The notes under the pieces: generated by a model | What the model saw: the letters and a program-made list of their open reading frames with translations, nothing else | The model's database searches: none | What the model was told of the DNA's origin: nothing | Origin: Dichetophora obliterata | Lineage: Eukaryota; Arthropoda; Insecta; Diptera; Sciomyzidae | DNA length: 64,000 nt | Assembly (NCBI GenBank): GCA_963920525.1 | Contig: OY986437.1 | Span: 28,935,063 to 28,999,062, forward strand | Direction of reading: 5' to 3' | Program-made: the position numbers and the translations under genes | Shown here: positions 23,241 through 34,179 of the stretch, one piece after another | Numbering within the stretch: position 1 is the first letter of the stretch | Layout: every line of letters begins with the position of its first letter

Positions 23241-23349
23241 CGGTAGTTTAAAAGGAAGGTACAGGCATGCAATTGGACAGTTGCTAAAGACCTGCAGAGA
23301 AGTGAACTCCTCAAGTTGAGTCACAGGAAAAGTCGACAGAGGTACTAAC

Positions 23350-23505
23350 CACGACGTCAAGAGCCATAACAGAGACGTTGGTAGAACTAGTGGCAGAGCT
23401 AGTACAGAGACGCAAGCAGAGCTCGCAGCAGAAACACCGACAGAGACGCAGGCAGAACCAGTGACAGAGACGCTGGCAGAACTAGTGGCAGAGCTCGCAT
23501 CAGAA
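23350..23505 (+). repeat. Short minisatellite, CAGAGACG/GGCAGA units
   Basis: Repeated ACAGAGACGCNGGCAGAAC and TGGCAGAGCTCGCA words with a period of about 35-40 bp. A 127-codon minus-strand frame across it is rich in Ser, Val and Ala only because of the repeat. Confidence 0.6.
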
Positions 23506-23611
23506 GCAGTAATTCGTGGCAGAGGAATATAAAACACAGTGACGTGCAGAAAGATAAGAAAAAAACAAACTATCATAGCTTGCTTCGCAAGTTAGATTAA
23601 TGTTATATTGA

Positions 23612-24770
23612 TTTTTAGTTTTCGCTTGTTTATCAGTTTTCTAGTCTCTACTGGGCTGATGAAGAAGACTCCTTGGTCTTACACAAACATACCTGGATCT
23701 TTAGTTTATTTTTATATATAGCTTTAGTTTTCGCTTGTTTATCAGTTTTCTAGTCTCTACTGGGCTGAAAAAGAAGACTCCTTGGTCTTACACAGACATA
23801 CCTGGATCTTTAGTTTATTTTTATATATAGCTTTAGTTTTCGCTTGCTTATCAGTTTTCTAGTCTCTACTGGGCTGATAAAGAAGACTCTTGGTCTTATA
23901 CAGACATCCATAGATCCTTAGTTTATTTTTTTATATTTAGTTTTAGAATTCGCTTGCTTATCAGTTTTCTAGTCTCTACTGGGCTGAAAAAGAAGACTCC
24001 TTGGTCTTACACAGACATACCTGGATCTTTAGTTTATTTTTATATATAGCTTTAGTTTTCGCTTGCTTATCAGTTTTCTAGTCTCTACTGGGCTGATAAA
24101 GAAGACTCTTGGTCTTATACAGACATCCATAGATCCTTAGTTTATTTTTTTATATTTAGTTTTAGAATTCGCTTGTTTATCAGTTTTCTAGTCTCTACTG
24201 GGCTGATAAAGAAGACTCCTTGGTCTTATACAGACATACCTGGATCTTTAGTTTATTTTTATATTTAGTTTTAGAATTTGCTTGTTTATCAGTTTTCTAG
24301 TCTCTACTGGGCTGATAAAGAAGACTCCTTGTCTTACACAGACATACCTGGATCTTTAGTTTATTTTTATATATAGCTTTAGTTTTCGCTTGTTTATCAG
24401 TTTTCTAGTCTCTACTGGGCTGAAAAAGAAAACTCCTTGGTCTTACACAGACATACCTGGATCTTTAGTTTATTTTTATATTAAGTTTTAGAATTTGCTT
24501 GTTTATCAGTTTTCTAGTCTCTACTGGGCTGATAAAGAAGACTCCTTGGTCTTACGCAGACATTCCTGGATCTTTAGTTTGTTTTTATATTTAGTTTAGT
24601 TTTCGCTTGTTTATCAATTTTCTAGTCTCTACTGGGCTGATAAAGAAGACTCCTTGGTTTTATACAGACATACCTGGATCTCTAGATTATTTTTATATTT
24701 AGTTTAAGAATTCGCTTGTTTATCAGTTTTCTAGTCTCTACTGGGCTGATAAGAAAACTCCTTGGTCTAT
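23612..24770 (+). repeat. Minisatellite array, 109-bp unit, 11 copies
   Basis: The word CTAGTCTCTACTGGGCTGA occurs 11 times at a spacing of about 109 bp from about 23641 to 24732. Each unit continues AAGAAGACTCCTTGGTCTTA, ACAGACATACCTGGATCTTT and AGTTTATTTTTATAT. Units fall into two or three alternating variants (GATAAAG versus GAAAAAG, and ATCCATAG versus ACCTGG), which suggests growth by blocks of more than one unit. There is no coding potential and no CRISPR-like spacer structure. Confidence 0.95.
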
Positions 24771-25084
24771 TAGGTACCCTCTAAGGAACCATAGATAGCA
24801 GCATTATTAGTTTACTACTGAATATATGAGTACGACACCCGTCACTGTGTTTTGAAGTAACTACAAGCACGCAGAAAAATCCAAGGATACGGTGATATCA
24901 ATAATTGTATATGTAATATATATAATATTTTAGTATCTTTTATAACGTTTAAGAAAGAAAATAAAGAATAGAATTAAATAAGCCTAAAATCAGTGTCTCT
25001 ATCTAAATAAATAATTGTCCGACCCTGGACACAGGCTGATCTATCCCAGCTATAGATCCTGGGAAACAGGAAGTCGTTACACTA
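24771..25084. other. Sequence after the minisatellite
   Basis: A unique segment with AATAAAGAATAG (polyadenylation-like) and a moderately GC-rich end (GACCCTGGACACAGGCTGAT to AAGTCGTTACA). It resembles the end of an LTR or a transcript 3-prime end, but no partner terminus or duplication was found. Confidence 0.3.
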
Positions 25085-25260
25085 GCTTAAACCCGGCACG
25101 TTGCTGCCGCGGCCCCGTTGCCAGACGCGAATAAAATGTTATCTGTGAAACTGTATATGTAAATTGTGGTCGAGCACTGAATTCCATAATTGTGCGACCG
25201 AGTGGCGTAGCTACGGGAGGGATATATCCTCTCGCTTTACCTATAAGCTTAATTTCCAAA
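25085..25260 (-). repeat. T1 tandem-satellite family, single monomer
   Basis: Contains CCGTTGCCAGACGCGAATAA, AATGTTATCTGTGAAAC, GTGGTCGAGCACTGAATTCC and TGTGCGACC. These are shared with the monomers at 26895-27260, 35975-36215, 41810-42220 and 49700-50120. Confidence 0.75.
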
Positions 25261-25598
25261 TTTTGAAAAAATGGAACTAAATTTTTTACATAAATTGTTC
25301 GAATAAAAAAGTAATTTGCTTTCACTGCGCATTTATAATTTTTTTTAACAAATTTTATCTAAACTCATCTAATTGAGTTTTTACTTTTTGCTTAAAGCTT
25401 AGAATGCTGTAGGAAAGAAAAAAAAATTCTATAAGAAATACATTGAGATTTTGACAACGAACAGGCAGCGAAATTTTTTTTCGCCAGCTAGTACGCTGTA
25501 GTAGCGAAAATTATTGCTATGTTGCCAAATTTCCATTCGTGAGTGGAGAGTTGAAATGTTAAAATTTCTCTGTCGATTATATGCCCGTACATTTACAA

Positions 25599-25774
25599 CC
25601 CTATTCTGGCAAATTAACAAATTGTTAACCAGTATTTTTTATATTTCTATATGTTTGTTGTTTTCAAAACAATGTTTGAAGCACAAAAAACAACATTTTT
25701 GAATGAAATTGTCAAACAACACATTGAAATATTCAAAATACTGGTTAACAATTTGTTAATTTGCCAGAATAGGG
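25599..25774. repeat. Palindromic MITE-like foldback, 176 bp
   Basis: The ends CCCTATTCTGGCAAATTAAC are exact inverse copies over about 40 bp (to AACCAGTATTTT), with weaker pairing beyond and a short loop. No target duplication is certain. The overlapping frames are not genes. Confidence 0.8.
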
Positions 25775-26049
25775 CTGTTAATTAGCACGGAAATTTGCCA
25801 TTCAACAATAAAAAATAATCAGTAAGCATGTTTAAGAGTTGAATTTGTTATTTAACAAATTAATTGTTGCATTTATAAAGTATATTAATGTGTAGTCTTG
25901 CCTTTTTTAGGATATAAAACTGCAGCAATAAAAATATGAATCTGTCAACCAGAACAGCAAGTGCTTTTTCTATACACAAAAATTTTGACCCTACACCAAA
26001 ATTTCGCTTGTGCCCAAAAATTTTCGTTCATACAGCATACTAAGCTTAA

Positions 26050-26276
26050 AGGCCCAACCAAAATAGACTAGGAGCTTCGTAACGAGTAGAGACAAAAATG
26101 TTCTCCTTACTGTAATTCAATGTTGTTGCCCAAAATGAGCAAACGTAATTTAACGAAACTGAACGAAACAGCTTGTCCATACGTTTTGTTCCGTAAGAAC
26201 CGAACTTTTAGCGTCTCAACTCGTCAAACGTTCGGCAAGTTGCAATCGTCTCGATTCGCCTATTTTGGTTGGGCCT
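26050..26276. mobile_element. MITE with TAA duplication (Harbinger-like)
   Basis: The ends AGGCCCAACCAAAATAG and the inverse CTATTTTGGTTGGGCCT are flanked by TAA (26047-26049 and 26277-26279). A 3-bp TWA duplication fits the PIF/Harbinger group. The 227-bp element carries no transposase. Confidence 0.75.
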
Positions 26277-26379
26277 TAATGTGCAGTAAAAGGTACAATT
26301 GTACCTAAAACAAAAATGGGTAAAAGAGGGATTTTTCAAAATTTGACCCTACGGGACAAAAGTTAAAAGTAATAAATTT

Positions 26380-26644
26380 GACCCATTTAGAGTGCCCCAA
26401 TCGAGTCCAAATGTATGACCGACCCCCATTAACTTTAGAGGGTCAGTCCACCCATGCCAAAGGCACACCCCCTGGAACCCCTGGGGGGTTACCCACACAA
26501 AAATTTCAAAAAATCACCATTTTTGGCACTTTACATAAAAAAATCAGCGAAATGGGGTCGCCACTGGCATGGGTGGATCGGTCCTCCAAAGTTAGTGGGG
26601 ATCAGTCATACATTTACACTCGATTGGGGCACTCTAAATGGATC
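26380..26644. repeat. Foldback repeat, 95-bp arms
   Basis: Left arm 26380-26476 and right arm 26552-26644 are inverse copies. Both contain CATTTAGAGTGCCCCAATCG and a CCACCCATGCCA word. The open frames of 102 and 171 codons here only read through this repeat. A second copy of GGGATTTTTCAAAATTT lies on each side. Confidence 0.8.
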
Positions 26645-26894
26645 AAGAAGGGATTTTTCAAAATTTACTACGGGACTTTTGACTACGGGACTAAAGTCAA
26701 AAGTTGGGGCATTAGAATTCGATTTAGAGGTATGGTTCCTCGGGCAAATCTTCTTATTTTGATCGCTAGAATACGATTTTCACTGAGCAATGGGCGATTT
26801 TTTTGCCTCCCCACAAATCGAACCGGCTTAATATATATACATATATATATTTTTAAACATAATTTCAAATTTTCTTTATCCTCCATTTGGTAAA

Positions 26895-27260
26895 TCCTAG
26901 ATACGATACAGGTGCGACTTATAACTCAAAAGCTGTTGAATTTCTCAAATTTAGGTTGTATGGGAGGTCACACGCCCCCTTGTTGAATGCCGTACAAAGT
27001 TATCAGTAAAACTGCATGTGTAAATTGAGTTTGAATACTGAATTCCGAGGCTGTGCGGCCTTTAACTCAAAAGCTATTCGATATCGCAAATTTGGGTTGT
27101 ATGGGTGGTGCCACTCCCCCTTGATTTTCGCCCATAAAATGTTTTCAGTGAAACGGATTGTGTAAATTGTGGTCGAATACCGAATTCCGAGGCTGTGCTA
27201 TTCGGTATCGCAAGATATAGTTGTATGGGAGGTGCCACGCCCACTGGGGATAGGAGGATG
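26895..27260 (-). repeat. T1 tandem-satellite family, about 3 monomers
   Basis: Three units share CTCAAAAGCT, TTGTATGGG-GGT-CCAC, GTTNTCAGTGAAAC and GAATNCNGAATTCCGAGGCTG. They are the same family as at 35975, 41810 and 49700. Confidence 0.8.
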
Positions 27261-27353
27261 AAATAAACTTTAAAACCTACTCTCATACCTACCAAATATA
27301 CATACAAAACTTCTCACAAAAAAAAACAAAAAACTCACTTTTCACATACAAAA

Positions 27354-28218
27354 AACTCATAAGAGATTGATTCGAAAAAAAAGTGAATCACATTTTTGAC
27401 TCATTAGCCACTTACACAAAAATGAGTATAAATTAGTGTAAGTAGTTTCCAAAGTAGTACTCATATGAGATTGTGTAAAAAAAAGTGAATCACATAAGTA
27501 AAGAATGAATTAATTATTGAGGGTTGCATAATAATAATATGTATTTTACGAAATTTAAACTAATAAATATAATGTTATGGGGTCGCTGATTTCGAATCTG
27601 AAGTCAGAATTTGCCACAGAAGGGTTGCCACTATTTACAATAGGTAAAAATGGGTCGCTGATTTCGAATCCGTTGTCAAAATTTAAAAAATTTTTTAATT
27701 TTTATGATAGGGTTGCCACCTAGTAAAATGTATTTTTTAGAATTTTAAACATAATTTAACAGTGTTAGGGGTTCGCTGATTTTTAATCTGAAGTCAGAGT
27801 TTTAAAATTCAATATGGATTCAAAATAGGTGGTCATCCTATTATAAAAAAATTACATAGTTTTGAAATTCTGACCACGGATTCGGATTTAGCGACCAATT
27901 ATTACTTAGTGTTCGCGCCAGCATCGAATTCGTAAAAACAAAAAATTAGGTGGCAACTCTATTAACCATATTGAGTTTTAAAATTCGAAATAAGCGACTG
28001 TTAAATGATGTTTAAAATTCTTAAAAATACATGTTATTAGGTAGCAACTCTTAATATTTAATTCATTCTATAATTGTTTGATTCACTTCTTTTTTTAAAC
28101 AATCACATATGAGTACTTCTTTGGAAACTACTTATATTCATTCATACTCATTTTTGTGTAAGTGGCTCATGATTCAAAAATGTGATGCATTTCAAATCTC
28201 TGACTTGAATCATTGAGT
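27354..28218. mobile_element. Non-autonomous element with 170-bp inverted ends
   Basis: The left arm (27354-27530) and right arm (28045-28218) are inverse copies. Shared words are CCACTTACACAAAAATGAGT, AAGTAGTTTCCAAAG and AGTACTCATATG. The interior (about 27570-28030) has several diverged copies of GGTCGCTGATTTCGAATC plus GGTTGCCAC, some inverted. No transposase frame. Superfamily not determined. Confidence 0.75.
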
Positions 28219-28311
28219 TGTGAACAAATAGTACTCGAGTATTACTTATTTTTAATTATTCGTTGCAGATCTCTGGTGCGTACACAGTTCGAGTGCTCAA
28301 TGGAAAATTAA

Positions 28312-28951
28312 GTGGGTAAACCTAAGTAACTCACGAAAAACAGATGTATTTTCAAGAATTTTTTTTGGCTCAATAAAAAGGTCAATCAAGAATCTGTAAA
28401 GATTTTTTGAAAGGGGTCCATGACCGAACACCTTACCTCCTTAATTTTTGATCTGGAATAAAACACAAAATTTGGTCATACATCAACAGCACACGTAGTC
28501 TTTTTTCGATGTATTGCTTTTTTGCGAAATGGTGCGTGATCGAACAAAACAGTTAAATTTTCACAAAAAAACAAGTCACAAATTTTTTTGATAAAACAAA
28601 TAGTGAGCAATATAAAAACATCTTTCCTGTGTCGATAGATTAAAGTATTTGGAATATACTGTCAAAATATCAAGTCGATCGGTGAAGATTTGCTTAAGTT
28701 ATATGTATGTCCAGCCGACTCAAAAAAAATGGTTTCGATAAAAACGCGTTTAAAATTTTAAATACTAAAAATACGTATAATATTTATTTTCATATACCTG
28801 TGATCGCAGAATGAAAAATTTGGGCAAATTTTTTGACACTTTTGTCGGATAATATCTCTTAGTATATTATTTTTAAGACCCTAGAACCTAAATCTTCTAA
28901 GCAAAAAAAATAAATTTCGAGTTTTTAAAAAGTTTACTTAGGTTTCCCTCT
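28312..28951. mobile_element. TTAA-flanked MITE, 640 bp
   Basis: The ends GTGGGTAAACCTAAGTAA and AGAGGGAAACCTAAGTAA (inverse) are flanked by TTAA at 28308-28311 and 28952-28955. This fits a TTAA-targeting group such as piggyBac or Kolobok. No coding capacity seen. Confidence 0.6.
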
Positions 28952-29278
28952 TTAACTTAGCACGAGACAAGTCGATGACAGTCGATGATTGAAACTGGCA
29001 AGTATTACTAGGAAAAATATATCGCGCTGTCAACAAAGCCCCATGTTAAAAAACCCCAACTTTCTCTATCATTTTCCTAAAATTAAATTCTAATCTCTAT
29101 GCATTATAGTATATTTAATATAAATGTTTTGAATTCAGTCCATTTTTAACACAAAGAAAAAATAAAAACTATAACTGCAAATTTTTTGTCCGTATAAATC
29201 AAATGCAAATCTCCACAGAACACGATGTGATAACCGCAACTCCCATGTTTGTCCAATTCATCTTTTTACCCTATGTTC

Positions 29279-30240
29279 CAGGCCTGTAGCCAGTCCAAGA
29301 AGACAGAGGGGCAGGCATGAATCTTTGGGGGGGGGGAGGATTTTTTATTTTTTTATTTATATAAAAATAAATATTTTTTTAATGTGAAATGAATACATTA
29401 CACATATTTATTAAAAAACAGTTAATTTTATAATGCGTACATGTACATATCTATGTATCATACCATCTTTTTATACATGAGATTAATACATAAAAAATAA
29501 TATAAAAATTAATTCAGGACTTTGTAATAAAATGAGGGTAAATATACAAGATTTATTTAAAGTGGTTAGAAATATAAGAAAGACTAGCGAAAGGGGCTAA
29601 CATATGTACAAGACTTTTTTTAAGTAAAATAAATAAAAATTGAATTAACCCGCATCCGTCGATTGCATCAAATTGATGCAAATTTTTTATTCAGATTTAT
29701 ATATTAAGAACGAACATGCATGTTTTGATTTAAATATTTTGCTTCCTTAAATTTTTGCTGGAATTAAGATTTGCAGTTTTTTTTTATTTTAAAATTAATA
29801 AACATTCATCATGCATAAAAAAAATTTAAAAATAAAAAACATTTCAATGAATTATATATTCTTTTTGTATCTGCATCAAATTGGTGCACAAAGTGCTTTT
29901 CATTTCTAGAAAGTTCCTATGGATGCGGGTTAAAAAATTATTAAAATTCAAATCTGGTTTTTTGGTAGCAAATGTTGGCGACCCAGTAGAAATTTTAAAA
30001 ATTGTAACAATTTGTCTGATTAAACAAATTTCATATACATATTCAAGTCATGAATAAGGTGAATGTGTGTATTTTTTGTTATTTTAAACTAAACTAATTT
30101 TAAAGCAATAAACAAATATGTCAAAAAATTCATACTAAATATTGATTTACAGTTTTTATTTTCTAATTTGGCCAGGGGGGGGGCAAAACAGTTGTAGAAG
30201 GGGGCATTGCCCCCCTCGCTCCCCCTCCTTTCAAAATATT
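29279..30240 (+). repeat. hAT-like remnant, left end recognisable
   Basis: CAGGCCTGTAGCCAG at 29279 resembles the CAGGCCCGTAGC end of the hAT at 9434, and GGGGCAGGCATGA follows. A GGGGGCATTGCCCCCC hairpin near 30205-30225 resembles the subterminal motif of such elements. No matching right end or 8-bp duplication was found, so the element is truncated or the call is wrong. A MITE (29649-29929) sits inside. Confidence 0.4.
29649..29929. mobile_element. piggyBac-like MITE, 281 bp
   Basis: The ends CCCGCATCC and inverse GGATGCGGG are flanked by TTAA (29645-29648 and 29930-29933). Subterminal inverted words GCATCAAATTGATGCA and TGCATCAAATTGGTGCA are present. CCC termini with TTAA duplications are typical of piggyBac derivatives. 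No transposase. Confidence 0.8.
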
Positions 30241-30567
30241 CTCAAACTTACTGTAGTTAGTAAATAACAGTGAAATTTATATTTTTAACATCTTATCTTA
30301 TCTTATGTGGCAAAGAAATCTGGACCACTCATTTGTAAGTTTTATAAAATAAATATTTTAGAAAACCGAAAAAATGGGTTTCCAGTGGTATTAAAAATAA
30401 ATCTTTGTTTGTAATGCATAATGTCGAATTGACACTAAACATCTTTCACGTTACAAAAAAACAACCTGTACAATTTTCTTCCTGTACAATTTTATAATGG
30501 TTAGCAAAAAAAGAAAAAAACATCAACTCAAAAATAAATAAACTTTTTCTCAGAAAAGATAGCATCT

Positions 30568-30573
30568 TTATTT
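30568..30573 (-). promoter_or_regulatory. Polyadenylation signal of the GST gene
   Basis: AATAAA on the minus strand, about 60 bp after the stop codon at 30632-30634. It is the nearest canonical signal and fits a short 3-prime untranslated end. Confidence 0.6.
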
Positions 30574-30631
30574 TAATAGTAATAACTCGAAATAATTAAT
30601 AATTAATTATTTAATACACTCAGTTTCTCTT

Positions 30632-31408
30632 CTAAGCAGCTGCCTCCTTTTTTGCCTTCTTGTTCTCCGTCATCTTCTCCATAACGAATTTGCCCAAAAG
30701 ATCAGCACCTTCTTTGTTGTTTTTCACATAGTATGGCAACTCTGCCATACGCTCAACCCAGGCGCTCAATTTTGGGAACTTCTCTGCATCAATGGGCGCA
30801 AAGATCATTGAAGACGAGATCGTAGCAATACAACATAGATCGGCTATGGTAAGATGAGAACCACAGAGATACTCGTAGCCCGGCTGTTCGAGACAGCGCT
30901 CCAGACCATCGTAAGCTTTTTGCATATAGGTTATCTTATCTTCAGCGATTTCATGCTCTCCAAAATATAGAATCGGTTCAACCATGAAGCGTGCACGCGG
31001 GAACAGATGGCCACAATCAAAGTAGAGGCGTGAGTCAACTTCCATGCGTTTGATGGTATCTTTTGGATAGAGCAACTCGTCCGGCGAATACTTATCAGCT
31101 AGATATGAGCAGATCACATGTGAGTCGGAAACAGCGACACCATTATCATCGAGCACTGGAATAGTATGCTGAGGATTAAGTTTAAGGAACTCGGGCGTCA
31201 TGTGGTCGCCTTCGCGCAGATTCATGTTGCTGTAATGTTTAGTTGCAGCGAGTTAAGCGATTAGATTGTAGAAAACCGATTACTCAGTTTTGCTCAACAC
31301 TAAAACTTACCGCAAATCCAATTCGATACCCAACGCTGCTGCCGTCAACAGAACCGCACGGCATGGTGGACTGCGCGGTGTGTAGTAAAGAACTGGTTTG
31401 GTTGACAT
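30632..31408 (-). CDS. GstE11: Epsilon-class glutathione S-transferase, two exons
   Basis: Soluble cytosolic enzyme expected to conjugate glutathione to electrophiles such as plant toxins, oxidised lipids or insecticides; the specific substrate is unknown. Exon 1 is 31408-31311 (MSTKPVLYYTPRSPPCRAVL and onward). The intron is 31310-31230 (donor GTAAGT, acceptor TTACAG) and exon 2 is 31229-30632. The joined frame is 231 codons, normal for the family. Ser13 in RSPPCR is the likely catalytic serine. NPQHTIPVL (51-59, cis-Pro57) and DSH (68-70) form the glutathione site. The all-helical C-terminal domain follows and ends in a lysine-rich tail. The RSPPCRAVLLTAAALG stretch is close to Drosophila GstE11, with GstE12 as the alternative. 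The position of the intron after about codon 33 is shared with the two pseudogene copies. Confidence 0.95.
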
Positions 31409-31678
31409 GATTTCGTTAAACTAAAAAAAAAAAGCAGTATTGTTAAATTAGTCTGATTAATTCACTGATGTATTTCTACTTAATGTACACTTTATTATGA
31501 TATTTATTTATATATTTAAAATTTGAAATGATGTTCTATTTGTTTATTTTAATAGATGACAATTCAAACATGTGAAACAATGCGAATTAACACAAGCACT
31601 CTAATTATTCTGAAGAAGCGTGTTTTTACGTCATCAATATTTTGATCAAAATGCTCACATAGAAGCTAGTTTAGTTAC

Positions 31679-31740
31679 CTTATCTCTTGAGTGGTTTGGC
31701 TGCGACTAAAGTTGGCTGGAAGCCACAGTTCAATTTTGTG
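31679..31740 (-). other. Likely 5-prime untranslated exon of the GST gene
   Basis: On the minus strand, GAGATAAG then GTAACT is a good donor at 31679/31678, and TTTTTTTAG before TTTAACGAAATCATG gives an acceptor at 31421-31422. This makes a 5-prime intron of 257 bp. The exon core (TGGCTTCCAGCCAAC) is conserved in units 2 (about 38390) and 3 (about 47940), which supports function before duplication. The transcription start is not located. Confidence 0.55.
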
Positions 31741-31979
31741 AAGTAATTAAATGAGCTTTACTGAGAGAAATAAAAAAACAACTTCTACATAGAGTTGCCA
31801 TTTCATATGTTTTTATGCAAAATTTTACGAATGTTAAGAAATCAATGAAACTCTTAATGATAACAGTTCGTGTTTTAGAATTCACCAACACGAGAACTTC
31901 AACTTAAATTAAAAAAGTAACTAGTAGCTCGGTTTTGTAACTTTTCTTACCGTTGCTCTCACTTTGACGTAATTGTGAT

Positions 31980-32462
31980 CATGATACAAAGAACTACAGA
32001 TAAAGTATTGCGCATGTCCGCCATCTTTGCTGTGACGTGCAAGGTGCTCCTTGGTTAAAACGTAGTCATAATTTATTCATAGGGTATAAAGATTTTAAAA
32101 TGCCTACATTTTTTTATGAAAACTTGTTTTACTGAAATTAAATAAATATTGTTATATAAAGCACATGTCCAAAATAAAGTAAATATATTTTTAGTTTTGT
32201 TTGTGAAGAAAAATTTGCATATTTTGTAGGGGTGCTTTTTCCCTTTTTTACCGATTTACACAAAAAGCGGCTACGTTGCTTGATGTGCTTGACAGAATTT
32301 TGACTGTTTGTTCGTTTTCATTTTGCTATCTTCGTCACTTTTCTACATTTTCTTTTGAATGTATTCATCAAGTGTCACATTTGACGAGCACGGATGACGA
32401 GGTGCGCAGAAAATTTTGTTTGTTGCGCCGGGAATACTTTACCTGTAGCTCTTTGTATCATG
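31980..32462. mobile_element. P-like MITE, copy 1 (483 bp)
   Basis: The ends CATGATACAAAGAACTACAG and the inverse of CTGTAGCTCTTTGTATCATG are flanked by the 8-bp duplication ATTGTGAT (31972-31979 and 32463-32470). CATGAT termini and 8-bp duplications resemble the P superfamily; that is an inference, since no transposase is present. A second copy is at 44668-45390. It lies about 250 bp upstream of the GST leader exon. Confidence 0.8.
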
Positions 32463-32527
32463 ATTGTGATGTCATTCTTACTTTCTCTGTCTCTATAATT
32501 AAATGAGAAAAATCGGTGACTCGTCTC

Positions 32528-32793
32528 CATTGGCGTCGGAAGCGGGGGGAAAGGGGGGCAGTTGCCCCCGCACTTTTTTAGCTAGATAAACAATTTAAAA
32601 GGAAAAGTTATTCAAAATATCAGTTTTTTTACAACGATAATATTTTTGTATTACATATTTTCCTCTTCTTTCTCTCTTCTTCGTGTTTCATGTGAAGAAA
32701 TTTTGGTGAACTTTTTTTGCACCACCATTTGTACTGCCCCCCCCCCCCCCATTTGTACTGCCCCCCAGATGAAATTCGCTTCCGACGCGCTTG
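32528..32793. mobile_element. hAT-like MITE, 266 bp
   Basis: The ends CATTGGCGTCGGAAGCG and CAAGCGCGTCGGAAGCG (inverse) are flanked by the 8-bp duplication CTCGTCTC (32520-32527 and 32794-32801). Subterminal GGGGGGCAGTTGCCCCC can form a hairpin, and a C13 run lies near the right end. The open frame across it is not a gene. Confidence 0.85.
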
Positions 32794-32801
32794 CTCGTCT
32801 C

Positions 32802-33314
32802 GCTTGTTTCAATTCTACTTTCAAAGGAAATCTATAGACGAAGTGTTTCTGTAAACTAATATATGCAACTCGAATCGATTGCAGTTCTCACTTTGTTCTA
32901 GCTTAATGAAAAAAATTTTTGCTTGCCTATGCAACGTCATATTCAATGACGCTTTGAAAATTAATTTATCCAAGTTACAAATACTTCTACCGGGTACAAG
33001 GTATCAACTTATCATGTAGATTAAAAATATATTATTAATACAATATTATATGTGCTTCAATGTATAAATTATTGCATACACAAATTGAAATATTTCATAA
33101 ATTAAATTTATTCCATGATATCATTGCATTAAGCTACCGCATTTAAATAATACTAGGATGGCAATTTGTGGATACGGTTTGTGTATTTAATATCAATATC
33201 ACTAAGTGTTAAAGTGTTTGTCAAATCAAAGTGTAAAGTCAAACCAAGTATTTGGCAGCATAAATAATATAATGGTGTATTATCCGTCATTTTTATATAT
33301 AAGCACTTATAATC
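32802..33314. other. AT-rich spacer
   Basis: No gene or repeat recognised. Confidence 0.4.
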
Positions 33315-34179
33315 AGGGACCGAAAATAACAGTTATTTTCGAAATTTCTATTCAAAAAGTTAAATGGAAAAAATAAGTCTATTCGATATTTGAGTATAGC
33401 AATATAATCATTATTTTTTGTCCAATTTTATTTTAATCAAAAATAAAAGTCAAAATTAGATTATATAAGAGATAAAATTTGACTTTTATTTTTTGATCAA
33501 AAATAAAAGCAAAAATTTTACTTCTATTTTTTGATCAAAAATATAAGTTAAAATTGACTTTTTTTTTATCAAAAGTAAAAGTTAAAACTTGACATTAATT
33601 TTTATCAAAAAATTTGTTATCATATAAAAGCTAAAATTTGCATTTTAATTTTTAGATCAAAAATAACAGTTAAAAATTGACTCTTATTTTTTCGATCAAA
33701 TCTTAAAGTCATATTTTATCATCTGCTTGCAGTCGCTGTTCCAGTCCTCTGCGAAATAAATGAAAACAGAATGTGCAATGATAAGCAACTAAGCGATGTA
33801 ATGCAACGATATGAAGATTAATAGCATCCCTGTGCAAAACTATTACGAATATAGGTGTAAAAGATTAAAAAAATTACTTTATTAATTGTTTTGGAAATTT
33901 AAACTATTATAATAAGAAATAGATCTCTCAAATTTTTAATCTCTATTTTCGATCGGAAAAATTAAGTCAAATTTTAATTTTTATTTTTGATCGAAAATTA
34001 AAAGTTTAATTTTAGCTTTTGATTTTGATAAAACAAATTAAAATCAAATTTTAATTAATATTTTTGATCGAAAAAAAATGTCTTATTTAAACTTTTCTTT
34101 TTGATCGAAATGAAATCAGTCCAAAAATAACGATTATTTGTTGACTCTTTTGAAAAAAATCATAACCTTTACGGTCCTT
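33315..34179. mobile_element. MITE with GGGACCG ends and palindromic internal repeats
   Basis: The left end AGGGACCGAAAATAAC and the right end, read in inverse as AAGGACCGTAAAGG, match imperfectly. The interior is a run of units of about 40 bp built around TTTTGATCAAAAATAAAAGT, later TTTTTGATCGAAAATTAAAA, each itself palindromic. No transposase and no clear target duplication. Confidence 0.6.

Noticed and set aside
23193..23576. Ser/Val/Ala-rich 127-codon frame
   Set aside because: It is a translation of the CAGAGACG minisatellite and flanking repeat.
23612..24770. CRISPR-like repeat array
   Set aside because: The whole 109-bp unit repeats; there are no unique spacers, and the context is eukaryotic.
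26378..26893. 171-codon plus-strand frame
   Set aside because: It crosses both arms of a foldback and has no family signature.
29279..30240. Complete hAT element
   Set aside because: Only a left end is convincing; no right end or 8-bp duplication was found.
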